Of a DNA stretch of 51,951 bases, positions 1 through 8,688 are shown piece after piece. Each line of letters begins with the position of its first letter. Position 1 is the first letter of the stretch. The stretch is from Sphingopyxis granuli NBRC 100800 (lineage in GTDB: Bacteria; Pseudomonadota; Alphaproteobacteria; Sphingomonadales; Sphingomonadaceae): assembly GCF_001591045.1 (NCBI RefSeq), contig NZ_BCUA01000024.1, forward strand, positions 1 to 51,951. The letters are read 5' to 3'. The notes below the pieces were generated by a model, which ran no database searches, was not told the origin of the DNA, and saw only the letters and a program-made list of their open reading frames with translations. Both the position numbers and the translations under genes were made by a program.

Positions 1-61
1 GGCTTTCGCCGGGGAACAGTTCCTGACTTGCCTGAAGGGTGTATATGCCGATCGAGTCCGG
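1..61. repeat. Dispersed repeat copy at left window edge
   Basis: The first 15 bases (GGCTTTCGCCGGGGA) are the exact reverse complement of the last 15 bases of the window. Without gaps, 43 of 61 positions match by hand count. The edge falls inside what looks like a CCCCGGC...GCCGGGG palindrome, a form common in intergenic repeats of sphingomonads. It lies downstream of the porin stop codon. No gene is visible in bases 1-108. Confidence 0.6.
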
Positions 62-108
62 GATGACGGAATTTGGGGAACGCTCGCCGCCCCTTTAAAA
101 CCGCTCCG

Positions 109-1458
109 TCAGAAATCGATCTGCGTCCGCAGTCCGAACGTATCCGCCGAATAATCGCGGTCGCCCGCCGCCGTCGCGATGCGTGCGTCGTCGATCCACA
201 GCCTGCCGTAGTTGGCGGTGATGCGGACATAGTCGATCGGTGCCCAGACCAGCCCGACCAAGGCCGCTCTCTGCCGTCCCCCGGCGATGCCCGCATCATT
301 GAGGTCGAGATGGTCGTACCGCGCGTTCACTTCGAACGCGCCGATCCCGCCCGCGGTGATCGGGCTGGACGGTTTCAGCCGGTCGAAGGCGCCGTCCTTA
401 TAGGTCCGGCTCTCGCCCGTCAGCACCATACCGACCTCCGCATAGCCGCCGAAGAAGGTCGGATCGGGAAGCCCTGGCCGCCGCACCGTCTGCCAGAAGG
501 TTTCGCCCGCGGCATGGAAAGGCCCCGACAACAGCGCCGCCTCCAGCCCCAGCCCGCGCTCGCCGGTAGCCGCGATCGCGCCGGTATCGACCAGCCGGAC
601 GTCGGTGGTGTGCGCGAACGGGCGCGCGCGATAACGGGTCGTCGCCGCGGAATCGTTGAAGTCGCGCCAATGCGCCGACCCGCCGAGATGAAGTTGCGTG
701 TCGCCGAACTTCGGCATCCACACGGCGCGGCCGTCGACGCCGAAACTGTTGTTGGCATCGTCGAGCAGATCGTTGGCATTGTCGCCGAAGACGCCCGCCT
801 GCGCGAGGAATGCCTTGCCCTTATACTGCGCCGACAGCCCCAGACGGCGTTCGAATCCGAACGCCTGGGTGAAGGCGGCACGCTCCATGACGCTGGTGAA
901 CAGGTCGCTCGTCATCTCGTCGAGCGACCAGAAGGGTTTGACCTGCCCCACCGTGACCGACAGCGGTCCGGGACCATAGGTGAGGTAGACGTCGGTCAGT
1001 TCCACCGAACCGTTCGCCAGATCCGCCTCGATCCGATAGGAGAAACCGCCCGGAATCTTGCCGTCGACGCCCAGATAGACACGGCGGAATTCGCTCCCGA
1101 TACCACCGCGGTTCCCGGTTGCGCCGGGCGTGTCGATGCCCGCAACGTCGATCTGCACCCGCCCGCGCGGCTTGAAGCTCCACCCGTCGGCATTGCCGAT
1201 CTCGGGCGCGCCCTTCCACGTCGTCACCGGTGCGGCGGATGCCGCGGGGGCCGGTGCGGAGGCGGAAGGCGACGCGCCCGGCGATCCCGCGTCCGCCGCA
1301 TCGAGCCGCGCCTCCAGCCTCTCCACCTGCGTCCGCAGCGCGGCAAGTTCCGCGCGGAGCGCCGAAGCCTCGTCGGCGGTCATGGCCTGGGCGTGCGCGG
1401 TTGCAGGCAGACAAAGCATCGTGGTCGCGAGCAGGGCCGCTGGACAGGCGAGGCGCAT
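109..1458 (-). CDS. Phosphate-selective porin (OprO/OprP family)
   Basis: Outer-membrane channel of 449 residues. A signal peptide covers about residues 1-24, ending in ATAHA. A short coiled coil follows at about 26-56 (ALRAELAALRTQVERLEARL), then a Pro/Ala/Ser linker and a long beta-barrel region. The chain ends in Phe (RTQIDF), as outer-membrane barrels do. The N-terminal coiled coil plus barrel is the layout of OprP/OprO porins, which take up phosphate or polyphosphate. The ATG is preceded by GGAG, and an array of PhoB half-sites lies 45-84 bases upstream, which supports a phosphate-starvation role. Substrate choice between phosphate and polyphosphate cannot be read from the sequence. It stands alone and is divergent from the SDR gene. 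Confidence 0.88.
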   Translation of the reverse strand: MRLACPAALLATTMLCLPATAHAQAMTADEASALRAELAALRTQVERLEARLDAADAGSPGASPSASAPAPAASAAPVTTWKGAPEIGNADGWSFKPRGRVQIDVAGIDTPGATGNRGGIGSEFRRVYLGVDGKIPGGFSYRIEADLANGSVELTDVYLTYGPGPLSVTVGQVKPFWSLDEMTSDLFTSVMERAAFTQAFGFERRLGLSAQYKGKAFLAQAGVFGDNANDLLDDANNSFGVDGRAVWMPKFGDTQLHLGGSAHWRDFNDSAATTRYRARPFAHTTDVRLVDTGAIAATGERGLGLEAALLSGPFHAAGETFWQTVRRPGLPDPTFFGGYAEVGMVLTGESRTYKDGAFDRLKPSSPITAGGIGAFEVNARYDHLDLNDAGIAGGRQRAALVGLVWAPIDYVRITANYGRLWIDDARIATAAGDRDYSADTFGLRTQIDF

Positions 1459-1502
1459 CGAAATCGCTCCATTGCGAAAGGGTGGCTATTCGGGGGGGCC
1501 GT

Positions 1503-1542
1503 ATGACCGATAGATGACAGTTGCACGTCATTTGAATGACAT
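1503..1542 (-). promoter_or_regulatory. Tandem PhoB (Pho box) array for the porin
   Basis: Read on the minus strand, four 7-mers start exactly 11 bases apart: ATGTCAT (1536-1542), ATGACGT (1525-1531), CTGTCAT (1514-1520) and CGGTCAT (1503-1509). The PhoB half-site consensus is CTGTCAT with an 11-bp repeat. The two proximal units together match 13 of 14 positions. A -10-like GAATAG (1486-1491) follows after 11 bases, the spacing typical of Pho promoters. Confidence 0.75.
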
Positions 1543-1656
1543 TTCGATGAATATCGCCCTTGTGTCCTTCCCCCTTGCCAGCACGGCCCGAACGGCTAAG
1601 GACATCCCCGTTTTCTTCCGCAACGCTTCGCGGACGGCTCAATTCAGGAGATCATC

Positions 1657-2559
1657 ATGGCGATCAAATTCGACGGACGTGTAGCCATCGTCACCGGCGC
1701 CGGCGGCGGGCTGGGCCGCGCCTATGCGCTCGAACTCGCGCGGCGCGGCGCAAAGGTCGTCGTCAACGACCTCGGCGGCGCGCGCGACGGCACCGGCCAT
1801 TCGGACGCCGCGCTGCAGGTGGTCGAGGAAATCCGCGCCGCCGGCGGCACCGCCATGTCGAACGGCGGCAGCGTCACCGAATATGAACAGATGGTCGAAA
1901 TGGTCGCCAAGGCGAAGGAAGAATGGGGCGGCGTCCACGTCCTGATCAACAACGCCGGCATCCTGCGCGACAAGAGCTTCGCGAAGATGACGATGGACGA
2001 CTTCGACCTCGTCGTGAAGGTTCACCTGCTCGGCAGCGCCAACGTCACCAAGGCGTGCTGGGACATCATGCGCGACCAGGCCTATGGCCGCATCCTGATG
2101 ACCGCCTCGTCGACCGGCCTCTACGGCAATTTCGGCCAGGCCAATTACGGCGCGGCGAAGCTCGGCCTGGCCGGCCTGACCAAGACGCTGCATCTCGAAG
2201 GCGCGAAATACAACGTCCGCTGCAACACGATCGCCCCGGTCGCGGGCACGCGCATGACCGAGGATATCTTCCCGCCCGAACTGTTCGAGAAGTTCACGCC
2301 CGAAAACGTCGTGCCCGCCGCGCTGTTCCTCGTCAGTGAGGACGCCCCGACCAACATGATCGTCGGCGCGGGCGCCGGGGCCTTCCATGCCGCCTATGTC
2401 ACCGCCACGCCGGGCGTCGCGCTGCCCGAGGACGAGCGCACGCCCGAGGGCATCGCCGCGGCATGGGAGAAGATCATCGACCGCAACGGCGAAATCGTCC
2501 CGCAATCGGGCAGCGAGCAGTCGATGATCGTGATGAAGGCGTTGCAGGCGCTGGGCTGA
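1657..2559 (+). CDS. SDR family NAD(P)-dependent oxidoreductase
   Basis: A 300-residue short-chain dehydrogenase. It has the cofactor motif TGAGGGLG (13-20), NNAG (98-101), Ser151/152, and the catalytic Tyr164-x3-Lys168 pair (YGAAK). The NDLGGARDGTG segment and the length resemble the dehydrogenase domain of peroxisomal multifunctional enzyme type 2 (17-beta-HSD4-like), which oxidises 3-hydroxyacyl-CoA or hydroxysteroids. The true substrate is not evident. AGGAG at 1646-1650 sets the start. It is a single gene, divergent from the porin. Confidence 0.9.
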   Translation: MAIKFDGRVAIVTGAGGGLGRAYALELARRGAKVVVNDLGGARDGTGHSDAALQVVEEIRAAGGTAMSNGGSVTEYEQMVEMVAKAKEEWGGVHVLINNAGILRDKSFAKMTMDDFDLVVKVHLLGSANVTKACWDIMRDQAYGRILMTASSTGLYGNFGQANYGAAKLGLAGLTKTLHLEGAKYNVRCNTIAPVAGTRMTEDIFPPELFEKFTPENVVPAALFLVSEDAPTNMIVGAGAGAFHAAYVTATPGVALPEDERTPEGIAAAWEKIIDRNGEIVPQSGSEQSMIVMKALQALG

Positions 2560-2564
2560 CGCGA

Positions 2565-2596
2565 AAAACCCTCCCTGTCGCATGGCGATGGGGAGG
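2565..2596 (-). terminator. Hairpin with T-tract on the minus strand
   Basis: CCTCCC (2570-2575) pairs with GGGAGG (2591-2596) and TCGC (2578-2581) pairs with GCGA (2585-2588). The only run of five Ts lies on the minus strand side (AAAAA at 2564-2568). It therefore looks like an intrinsic terminator for transcription moving leftward, against the SDR gene. On the plus strand it is a GC hairpin without T-tract. Confidence 0.45.
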
Positions 2597-2682
2597 CCGC
2601 AGCGCTTCACCGTATTGACACACTAACACGCTCATGCGATAACCGTCGCGGGGCAAGGGGATCGGACGAAAGGACGACCCCG

Positions 2683-3744
2683 ATGTATAGTGAAAGCGAC
2701 CTGCAAGCCGCGGTCGATGCGAAGGTGTTGACGCCGGAAGCCGTTCAGGCTTTTCGGTCGCATGTCGCATCGGTGCGCGACGCCCCCGGAGCGGACGAGG
2801 AATCCTTCCGCCTCATCACCGGATTCAACGATATTTTCGTCAGCATCGCGGCGGTCATCCTGCTCGTCGCGGTGGGCTGGATCGGCGAATCGATCCACAC
2901 GGCGCTCGCGGGCGCCTTCGTCGCGGCGTCGGCGTGGCTGCTCGCCGAATATTTCACCCGGCACCGCCGGATGGCGCTCCCCAGTATCGTGCTCGTCCTC
3001 GCCTTTTCGGGCGGCGTCTGCGCGGCGATGCTCGGTTTCTTCTTTCGGCACGGCGAGGCGCTGTTCGGTCCGCGTCTCGGCGACACGGCCGGCGCCCTGC
3101 TGATCGGCGGCATCGCGCTCGTCACCGCGGCGGCGACCTGGCTGCACTGGAAGCGCTTCATGGTGCCGATCACCGTCGCCGCCGGCACCGCCGCGCTCGC
3201 CGCGACGGCGGTCGCGCTGATCCTGTCGGTCGTCGGCAGCTTCGGGTCGCCCGACCTGGTGATGGCGCTGGTGCTGGTCGCGGGGCTCGGCGTCTTCGCG
3301 CTCGCCATGTGGTGGGACCGCAGCGACCGCACGCGCACGACGCGCCGCAGCGACGTCGCCTTCTGGCTGCACCTGCTCGCGGCGCCGATGATCGCGCACC
3401 CAATCTTCCATCTGCTCGGCGTGACGCAGGGCGACGATATTTCCAGCGCCGCCGCGGTGATGGTCGTCGGCATCTATGTGCTGTTCGGGCTGATCGCGCT
3501 GGCGGTCGACCGCCGCGCGCTGCTCGTTTCGGCGCTCGCCTACGTGCTCTTCGCGCTGACCCAGCTTTTCCGCACCTTCGGCGCCGTCGAACTCAACGTC
3601 GCGCTGACCGCCTTCGTGATCGGATCGGCGCTGCTGCTGCTTTCCGCCTTCTGGCAGAACGCCCGCGCGGTGATCGTCGCGATGCTGCCCGCCGGGCTGG
3701 CGGAACAGCTTCCCGCTACGATCCGCCCACAACCAGCTTCATAA
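2683..3744 (+). CDS. Multi-pass membrane protein, DUF2157/DUF4401-like
   Basis: 353 residues. A cytoplasmic helical N-terminus (about 1-48, SDLQAAVDAKVLTPEAVQAF) is followed by roughly nine to ten hydrophobic segments from residue 50 to the end. The short helical head before a polytopic region resembles DUF2157-type proteins, whose function is unknown. Charged loops such as DRSDRTRTTRRSD (about 207-219) separate the membrane segments. AAGGAC lies upstream of the ATG. The last 29 bases overlap the convergent DUF2794 gene. I do not recognise a transporter or enzyme signature. Confidence 0.75.
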   Translation: MYSESDLQAAVDAKVLTPEAVQAFRSHVASVRDAPGADEESFRLITGFNDIFVSIAAVILLVAVGWIGESIHTALAGAFVAASAWLLAEYFTRHRRMALPSIVLVLAFSGGVCAAMLGFFFRHGEALFGPRLGDTAGALLIGGIALVTAAATWLHWKRFMVPITVAAGTAALAATAVALILSVVGSFGSPDLVMALVLVAGLGVFALAMWWDRSDRTRTTRRSDVAFWLHLLAAPMIAHPIFHLLGVTQGDDISSAAAVMVVGIYVLFGLIALAVDRRALLVSALAYVLFALTQLFRTFGAVELNVALTAFVIGSALLLLSAFWQNARAVIVAMLPAGLAEQLPATIRPQPAS

Positions 3745-4069
3745 GCTTGCGCTCGACGGGGGCGAGCACATTCGTCAGCTCGTCCCCGCGCTTCAGCACC
3801 GCCCCGCCCTCGGACACCAGCGCCCACATGCCCTGGCGGCTCCGCAAGGCGGGGCGTTTCTCTATGCGATATTCGGGACGCTCGGCGCTGCGGCGAAAGG
3901 CGGAGAAGATCGCGACGTCGTGATGGAAGTCCATCGCATAGTCGCGCCACTTCCCGGCCGCGACCATGCGGCCGTAGAGATCGAGGATGCGGGTCAGTTC
4001 GTGCCGGTCGAACACCGTCTGCCGCGGAGCGGCGCGACCGGCGAAGGGGAGCGGCGTGACCGTCCCCAT
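3716..4069 (-). CDS. DUF2794 domain-containing protein
   Basis: A 117-residue soluble protein. The core VFDRHELTRILDLYGRMV ... WRDYAMDF ... DVAIFSAFRR matches my memory of DUF2794, a family found in alphaproteobacteria and of unknown function. The start ATG overlaps the cysE stop by one base (4069), so the gene is probably translated together with cysE. A larger open frame reaching to 4423 only extends antisense-like sequence inside cysE and was not used. The 3' end overlaps the convergent membrane-protein gene. Confidence 0.85.
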   Translation of the reverse strand: MGTVTPLPFAGRAAPRQTVFDRHELTRILDLYGRMVAAGKWRDYAMDFHHDVAIFSAFRRSAERPEYRIEKRPALRSRQGMWALVSEGGAVLKRGDELTNVLAPVERKLMKLVVGGS

Positions 4070-4788
4070 CAGGCGCTTTTCCGACCTCCCTTGCGCCGCG
4101 GCGCATTGTCCTCGGCCCCGTCGGCATCGCGTTCCGCGATCAACGCGGCGAGCTGCTTCTGAAGCTGGTCGAGCTGGCACTGGAGCAGCTCGATCTTCTG
4201 CGTAGCCGGATCGAAGGTTTCGCTGCACGGCGTGCCATAGGGCACGAACTCGCGCGCATATTCGGTCGCATCGACCAGCGTCGAGCGCGCCGGAATGCCG
4301 ACCATCACCGCGCCCTCGGGCACGTCCCTGGTCACCACGGCGTTGGCGCCGACACGCGCGCGCGCGTTGACGACGACCGGCCCCAATATCTGCGCGCCCG
4401 ATCCGACGATGACATCGTCGCACAGCGTCGGGTGCCGCTTGCCGCCGATGCCGTTGGCGGGATCGGTGCCGCCCAGCGTCACGTCCTGATAGATGGAGAC
4501 ATTGTCGCCGATCTCCGCCGTTTCGCCGATGACGACGCCAAAGCCGTGATCGATGAACAGATGGCGGCCGATCGTCGCCCCCGGGTGGATATCGATCCCG
4601 GTCAGCCAGCGCGCCAGATGATTGACGAAGCGGGCGAGGAAGAACAGGTCGGCCTCGAACAACCAGTGCGCGATGCGGTGCATGCCGACCGCGAGCAAGC
4701 CCGGATAGAGCAGGATTTCCCAGCGGGTCCGTGGCGCGGGGTCGCGCGCCTTGATCGAATCCAGATAGGCGACGAGCCCGTTGAACAT
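4069..4788 (-). CDS. cysE: Serine O-acetyltransferase (EpsC/CysE)
   Basis: 239 residues. The enzyme acetylates L-serine with acetyl-CoA, the first step of cysteine synthesis. The left-handed beta-helix hexapeptide core runs from about residue 65 to 180 (GIDIHPGATIGRHLF, VVIGETAEIGDNVSIYQDV). The catalytic histidines of the family correspond to His81 (IDHGFG) and His119 (GKRHPT). The C-terminus carries a coiled coil (about 200-225, QKIELLQCQLDQLQKQLAAL) and a basic tail. The start at 4788 (MFNGL) is chosen over an open extension to 4971 because AGGGG lies eight bases upstream and the family begins there. Confidence 0.93.
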   Translation of the reverse strand: MFNGLVAYLDSIKARDPAPRTRWEILLYPGLLAVGMHRIAHWLFEADLFFLARFVNHLARWLTGIDIHPGATIGRHLFIDHGFGVVIGETAEIGDNVSIYQDVTLGGTDPANGIGGKRHPTLCDDVIVGSGAQILGPVVVNARARVGANAVVTRDVPEGAVMVGIPARSTLVDATEYAREFVPYGTPCSETFDPATQKIELLQCQLDQLQKQLAALIAERDADGAEDNAPRRKGGRKSA

Positions 4789-4873
4789 CGCATTTTTCCC
4801 CTGCGACCCTGTCTTGTTCGCGGCAAGATAGAGGTTCGGCGGGCGCATTTCCACCCCCGGCGCCGCACTTTCG

Positions 4874-5506
4874 TCAGCGGCCCAGAAGCCCGATCCGGAA
4901 AAGCAGCAGTTCCTCGCGGCGCCAGCGGCGCTCGCCCCCATGCGCGGCGATCGCCCCAGCCCAGCGATCAAGCATCAGCAGCGCGCGATGACCGACGGCG
5001 GCCCGCGACGGTCGCGGACGGTCGCGGGCATCGGCGAACAGCCGGTGCGCCGCCTCCGCTTCGCCCTGCAATGTCGCTGCCCAGACGAGGCCCCAGCGCT
5101 CACCGCCGCCGCCGCCCGACAGAGCGAAAAGCGCCGTGCCGAAGTCGCACGCGGCCGCGCTCCGTACCGCACCATCGTCGGCAAGCAGCAGCGCCTCGGC
5201 GGCATCGGGAAGCGCGCCAAGCCCGGCCTTCCCCGCCCAGTCCGTCTGCAGTTCGGCGAGCAGCGGCTCGCCCTTCGGCAGCGCGGTCGGGTCGTTTTCG
5301 AGCGTCGCCATCATGTCGCGCCACCAGGCGAGCTTGATCTGCGCGATCAGCGGCTCGCGCGCATCGCGGACCAACTTGCCCAGCCGCTCGGCCAGCGCCC
5401 ACAGCGCCGTCATCGCGGCGCGGCGGTCGCGCGGCACGGCGACCATGACGCGCGGATCGCGCAGGTCGGGATAGAGGCTTGCCTCGGATTCGTCGTCGCC
5501 GGTCAT
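4874..5506 (-). CDS. Squalene/phytoene synthase family-like protein (degenerate)
   Basis: 210 residues. ALWALAERLGKLV and EPLIAQIKLAWWRD match the conserved helices of the squalene/phytoene synthase fold. The Asp-rich motifs that bind prenyl diphosphates (DxxxD type) are not present where expected, and the protein is shorter than true synthases (about 280-300). It therefore resembles the NDUFAF6-type non-catalytic branch more than a carotenoid or hopanoid enzyme. It precedes cysE on the same strand with an 85-base gap. Its function is uncertain. Confidence 0.75.
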   Translation of the reverse strand: MTGDDESEASLYPDLRDPRVMVAVPRDRRAAMTALWALAERLGKLVRDAREPLIAQIKLAWWRDMMATLENDPTALPKGEPLLAELQTDWAGKAGLGALPDAAEALLLADDGAVRSAAACDFGTALFALSGGGGGERWGLVWAATLQGEAEAAHRLFADARDRPRPSRAAVGHRALLMLDRWAGAIAAHGGERRWRREELLLFRIGLLGR

Positions 5507-5569
5507 GTGCGGCGCGCTATCATTTCAAAGCCGTCATTGCGACCTCGACACACTCATCGCTTGCCGCCC

Positions 5570-5602
5570 GACCGTCGCCCCGCCTCCGCGCGGGCGACGG
5601 TC
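5570..5602 (-). terminator. Perfect 11-bp hairpin downstream of pdhB
   Basis: GACCGTCGCCC (5570-5580) and GGGCGACGGTC (5592-5602) are exact inverted repeats around an 11-base loop, starting 15 bases after the pdhB stop codon. No T-tract follows. It may stabilise the pdhAB mRNA 3' end or help termination. Confidence 0.45.
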
Positions 5603-5617
5603 ATGGCAAAGATGCGG

Positions 5618-7027
<1,410 letters not shown>

Positions 7028-7028
7028 C

Positions 7029-8099
7029 TCAATATTGCTCCACCAGCACATCGGTATAAAGGTCGGAAAGCTCCGGTTCCGGCGCGCTTTCGGCGAAGTC
7101 TGCGGCCTCGTTCACGACCTGGCGGATTTCCTTGTCGATCTCCTTGATCTTTTCCTCGCCGATCCCGGCATCGAGCATCAGCTTCTTCAGCCCCTCGATC
7201 GCGTCCGACTTGTCGCGCACCGCCTGCACCTCTTCGCGGCTGCGGTATTTGGCGGGGTCGGACATCGAGTGGCCGCGATAGCGATAGGTCTTGAGTTCGA
7301 GCAGGATCGGTCCCTTGCCCGCGCGCACCCATTCGAGCGCCGCCTCGGCCGCGCCGCGCACCGCGAGCACGTCCATGCCGTCGATCTGCATGCCGGGAAT
7401 GCGGAAGCTCTCGCCGCGGCGATAGAGCTGATCCTCGGCCGACGAGCGGTTGACTGACGTGCCCATCGCATACTGGTTGTTCTCGATCACGAAGATGATC
7501 GGCAGCTTCCACAGCTCGGCCATGTTGAAGCTTTCGTACACCTGACCCTGGTTCGCGGCGCCGTCGCCGAAATAGGCCATGGCGACGCCGCCGTCGCCGC
7601 GATATTTGTGCGCGAAGGCAAGACCGGTACCGAGCGCGACCTGCGCGCCGACGATGCCGTGACCGCCATAGAATTTATGCTCGACGCTGAACATGTGCAT
7701 CGAACCGCCCTTGCCGCGCGAAATGCCCGCGGCGCGGCCGGTCAGTTCGGCCATGATCACCTTGGGATCGATGCCATAGGCGAGCATGTGGCCATGGTCG
7801 CGATAGCCGGTGATGACGCTGTCCTTGTCGCCGTCGAGCGCCGATTGCAGGCCGACCGCGACGGCCTCCTGCCCGATATAGAGGTGACAGAAGCCGCCGA
7901 TCAGGCCGAGGCCGTAGAGCTGGCCGGCCTTCTCCTCGAAACGCCGGATGAGCAGCATCTCGCGATAGAATGTCTCGAGTTCCTCCGGTGTCGCCTCATA
8001 GGGGGCGGGATCGCGCGGTGTTTCGCGGTTGGACGTGGGGGCTGGGGTGGATGCAGTTTTTTTTGGCGCGGCAGTCTTGCGCGCAGGTGCTTTGGCCAA
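7029..8099 (-). CDS. pdhA: Pyruvate dehydrogenase E1 component, alpha subunit
   Basis: 356 residues. The thiamine diphosphate motif starts at GDG (178-180) and ends at NN (207-208). The loop [16 protein letters not shown] is the E1-alpha region that is phosphorylated in mitochondrial homologues. A Lys/Ala/Pro-rich N-terminal tail (1-30) precedes the family core. The start codon is TTG at 8099, supported by AAGGA seven bases upstream; no better ATG is available. An eight-T run at 8057-8064 (A8 in the mRNA) encodes Lys-Lys near the start. Cotranscribed with pdhB. Confidence 0.95.
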   Translation of the reverse strand: MAKAPARKTAAPKKTASTPAPTSNRETPRDPAPYEATPEELETFYREMLLIRRFEEKAGQLYGLGLIGGFCHLYIGQEAVAVGLQSALDGDKDSVITGYRDHGHMLAYGIDPKVIMAELTGRAAGISRGKGGSMHMFSVEHKFYGGHGIVGAQVALGTGLAFAHKYRGDGGVAMAYFGDGAANQGQVYESFNMAELWKLPIIFVIENNQYAMGTSVNRSSAEDQLYRRGESFRIPGMQIDGMDVLAVRGAAEAALEWVRAGKGPILLELKTYRYRGHSMSDPAKYRSREEVQAVRDKSDAIEGLKKLMLDAGIGEEKIKEIDKEIRQVVNEAADFAESAPEPELSDLYTDVLVEQY

Positions 8100-8119
8100 G
8101 GCGGTTTCCTTTGCGTTTA

Positions 8120-8134
8120 GCCGTTACGGCAAGG
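8120..8134 (-). promoter_or_regulatory. Shared 15-mer in the pdhA leader
   Basis: On the minus strand CCTTGCCGTAACGGC lies about 20 bases before the pdhA TTG. The identical 15-mer occurs upstream of the DUF4170 gene at 12746-12760. It contains the palindrome GCCGTAACGGC, broken only at its centre. It may be an operator, part of a repeat, or chance. Confidence 0.3.
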
Positions 8135-8137
8135 CCT

Positions 8138-8167
8138 CCTATAGGACTGCCCAGCCATGATTGGCAA
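8138..8167 (-). promoter_or_regulatory. Candidate pdhAB promoter
   Basis: Minus strand TTGCCA (8162-8167), an 18-base spacer, then TATAGG (8138-8143). The predicted start site leaves a leader of about 30 bases before the pdhA start codon. Judged by eye against a sigma-70-type consensus. Confidence 0.4.
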
Positions 8168-8208
8168 CGCCCGCTTCGGGCCGCCCGATATGCCTTTCCG
8201 GGTTTCTC

Positions 8209-8241
8209 CGTCCCGTCGGGACGTCTAGGTCTGTGACCTAG
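8209..8241 (-). terminator. Two tandem hairpins at the ftsB stop codon
   Basis: CTAGGTC-TGT-GACCTAG (8225-8241) is a perfect 7-bp hairpin that contains the ftsB stop codon. CGTCCC-GTC-GGGACG (8209-8223) follows directly on the minus strand. There is no T-tract. The pair probably separates ftsB from pdhAB transcription. Confidence 0.35.
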
Positions 8242-8564
8242 GGCTTTTCCGATCCGTCCATCGGAATGATCACCTCGTCCTGGTGATTGACGCCCAGTTT
8301 CTCGCGCACATATTCGTCCGCCAGATCGGGGTCGACGCGCCGGCGATCGAGCAGGTTGACGCGGTTCTGCAGTTCGTTCTGCTTCTTGGCCAGTTCGCTC
8401 AGCACGACGCGCTTCTTCTCGACCGACTGGCTGTAGTCGCCCCAGGCGTAGAGCCCGGTCGGACCGAAGATGATATAGCCGATCATCGCCAGCACCGCGA
8501 TCAGCGCCACGGCGGGACCGACGGCCCGGCTCATCGACTTGCGGAATTTGTGGCGCTGCGTCAT
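8238..8564 (-). CDS. ftsB: Septum formation initiator FtsB/DivIC
   Basis: 108 residues. A basic cytoplasmic head (1-13) and a single membrane helix (about 14-34) are followed by a periplasmic coiled coil (about 46-75, KKRVVLSELAKKQNELQNRV). A short tail ends in MDGSEKP. This is the FtsB/DivIC layout; the protein forms the FtsQLB complex that activates septal peptidoglycan synthesis. Its position upstream of pdhA on the same strand is common in sphingomonads and rhizobia as I recall it. Two hairpins separate it from pdhA. Confidence 0.85.
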   Translation of the reverse strand: MTQRHKFRKSMSRAVGPAVALIAVLAMIGYIIFGPTGLYAWGDYSQSVEKKRVVLSELAKKQNELQNRVNLLDRRRVDPDLADEYVREKLGVNHQDEVIIPMDGSEKP

Positions 8565-8688
8565 TCGGGCGTTGAATCACAAGTGATTCCAGACGTCAAG
8601 CGGCATGATGCGATCCTCCTCCGCCTTCGGACGAAACAGGCGGGAACCGGGCTTGCGCGGGGCAAAAGCCTGTGGGAAGACGCCCGAA

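Noticed and set aside
4789..4971. N-terminal extension of cysE to 4971
   Set aside because: The extra 61 codons lack family similarity and overlap the upstream gene; AGGGG supports the start at 4788.
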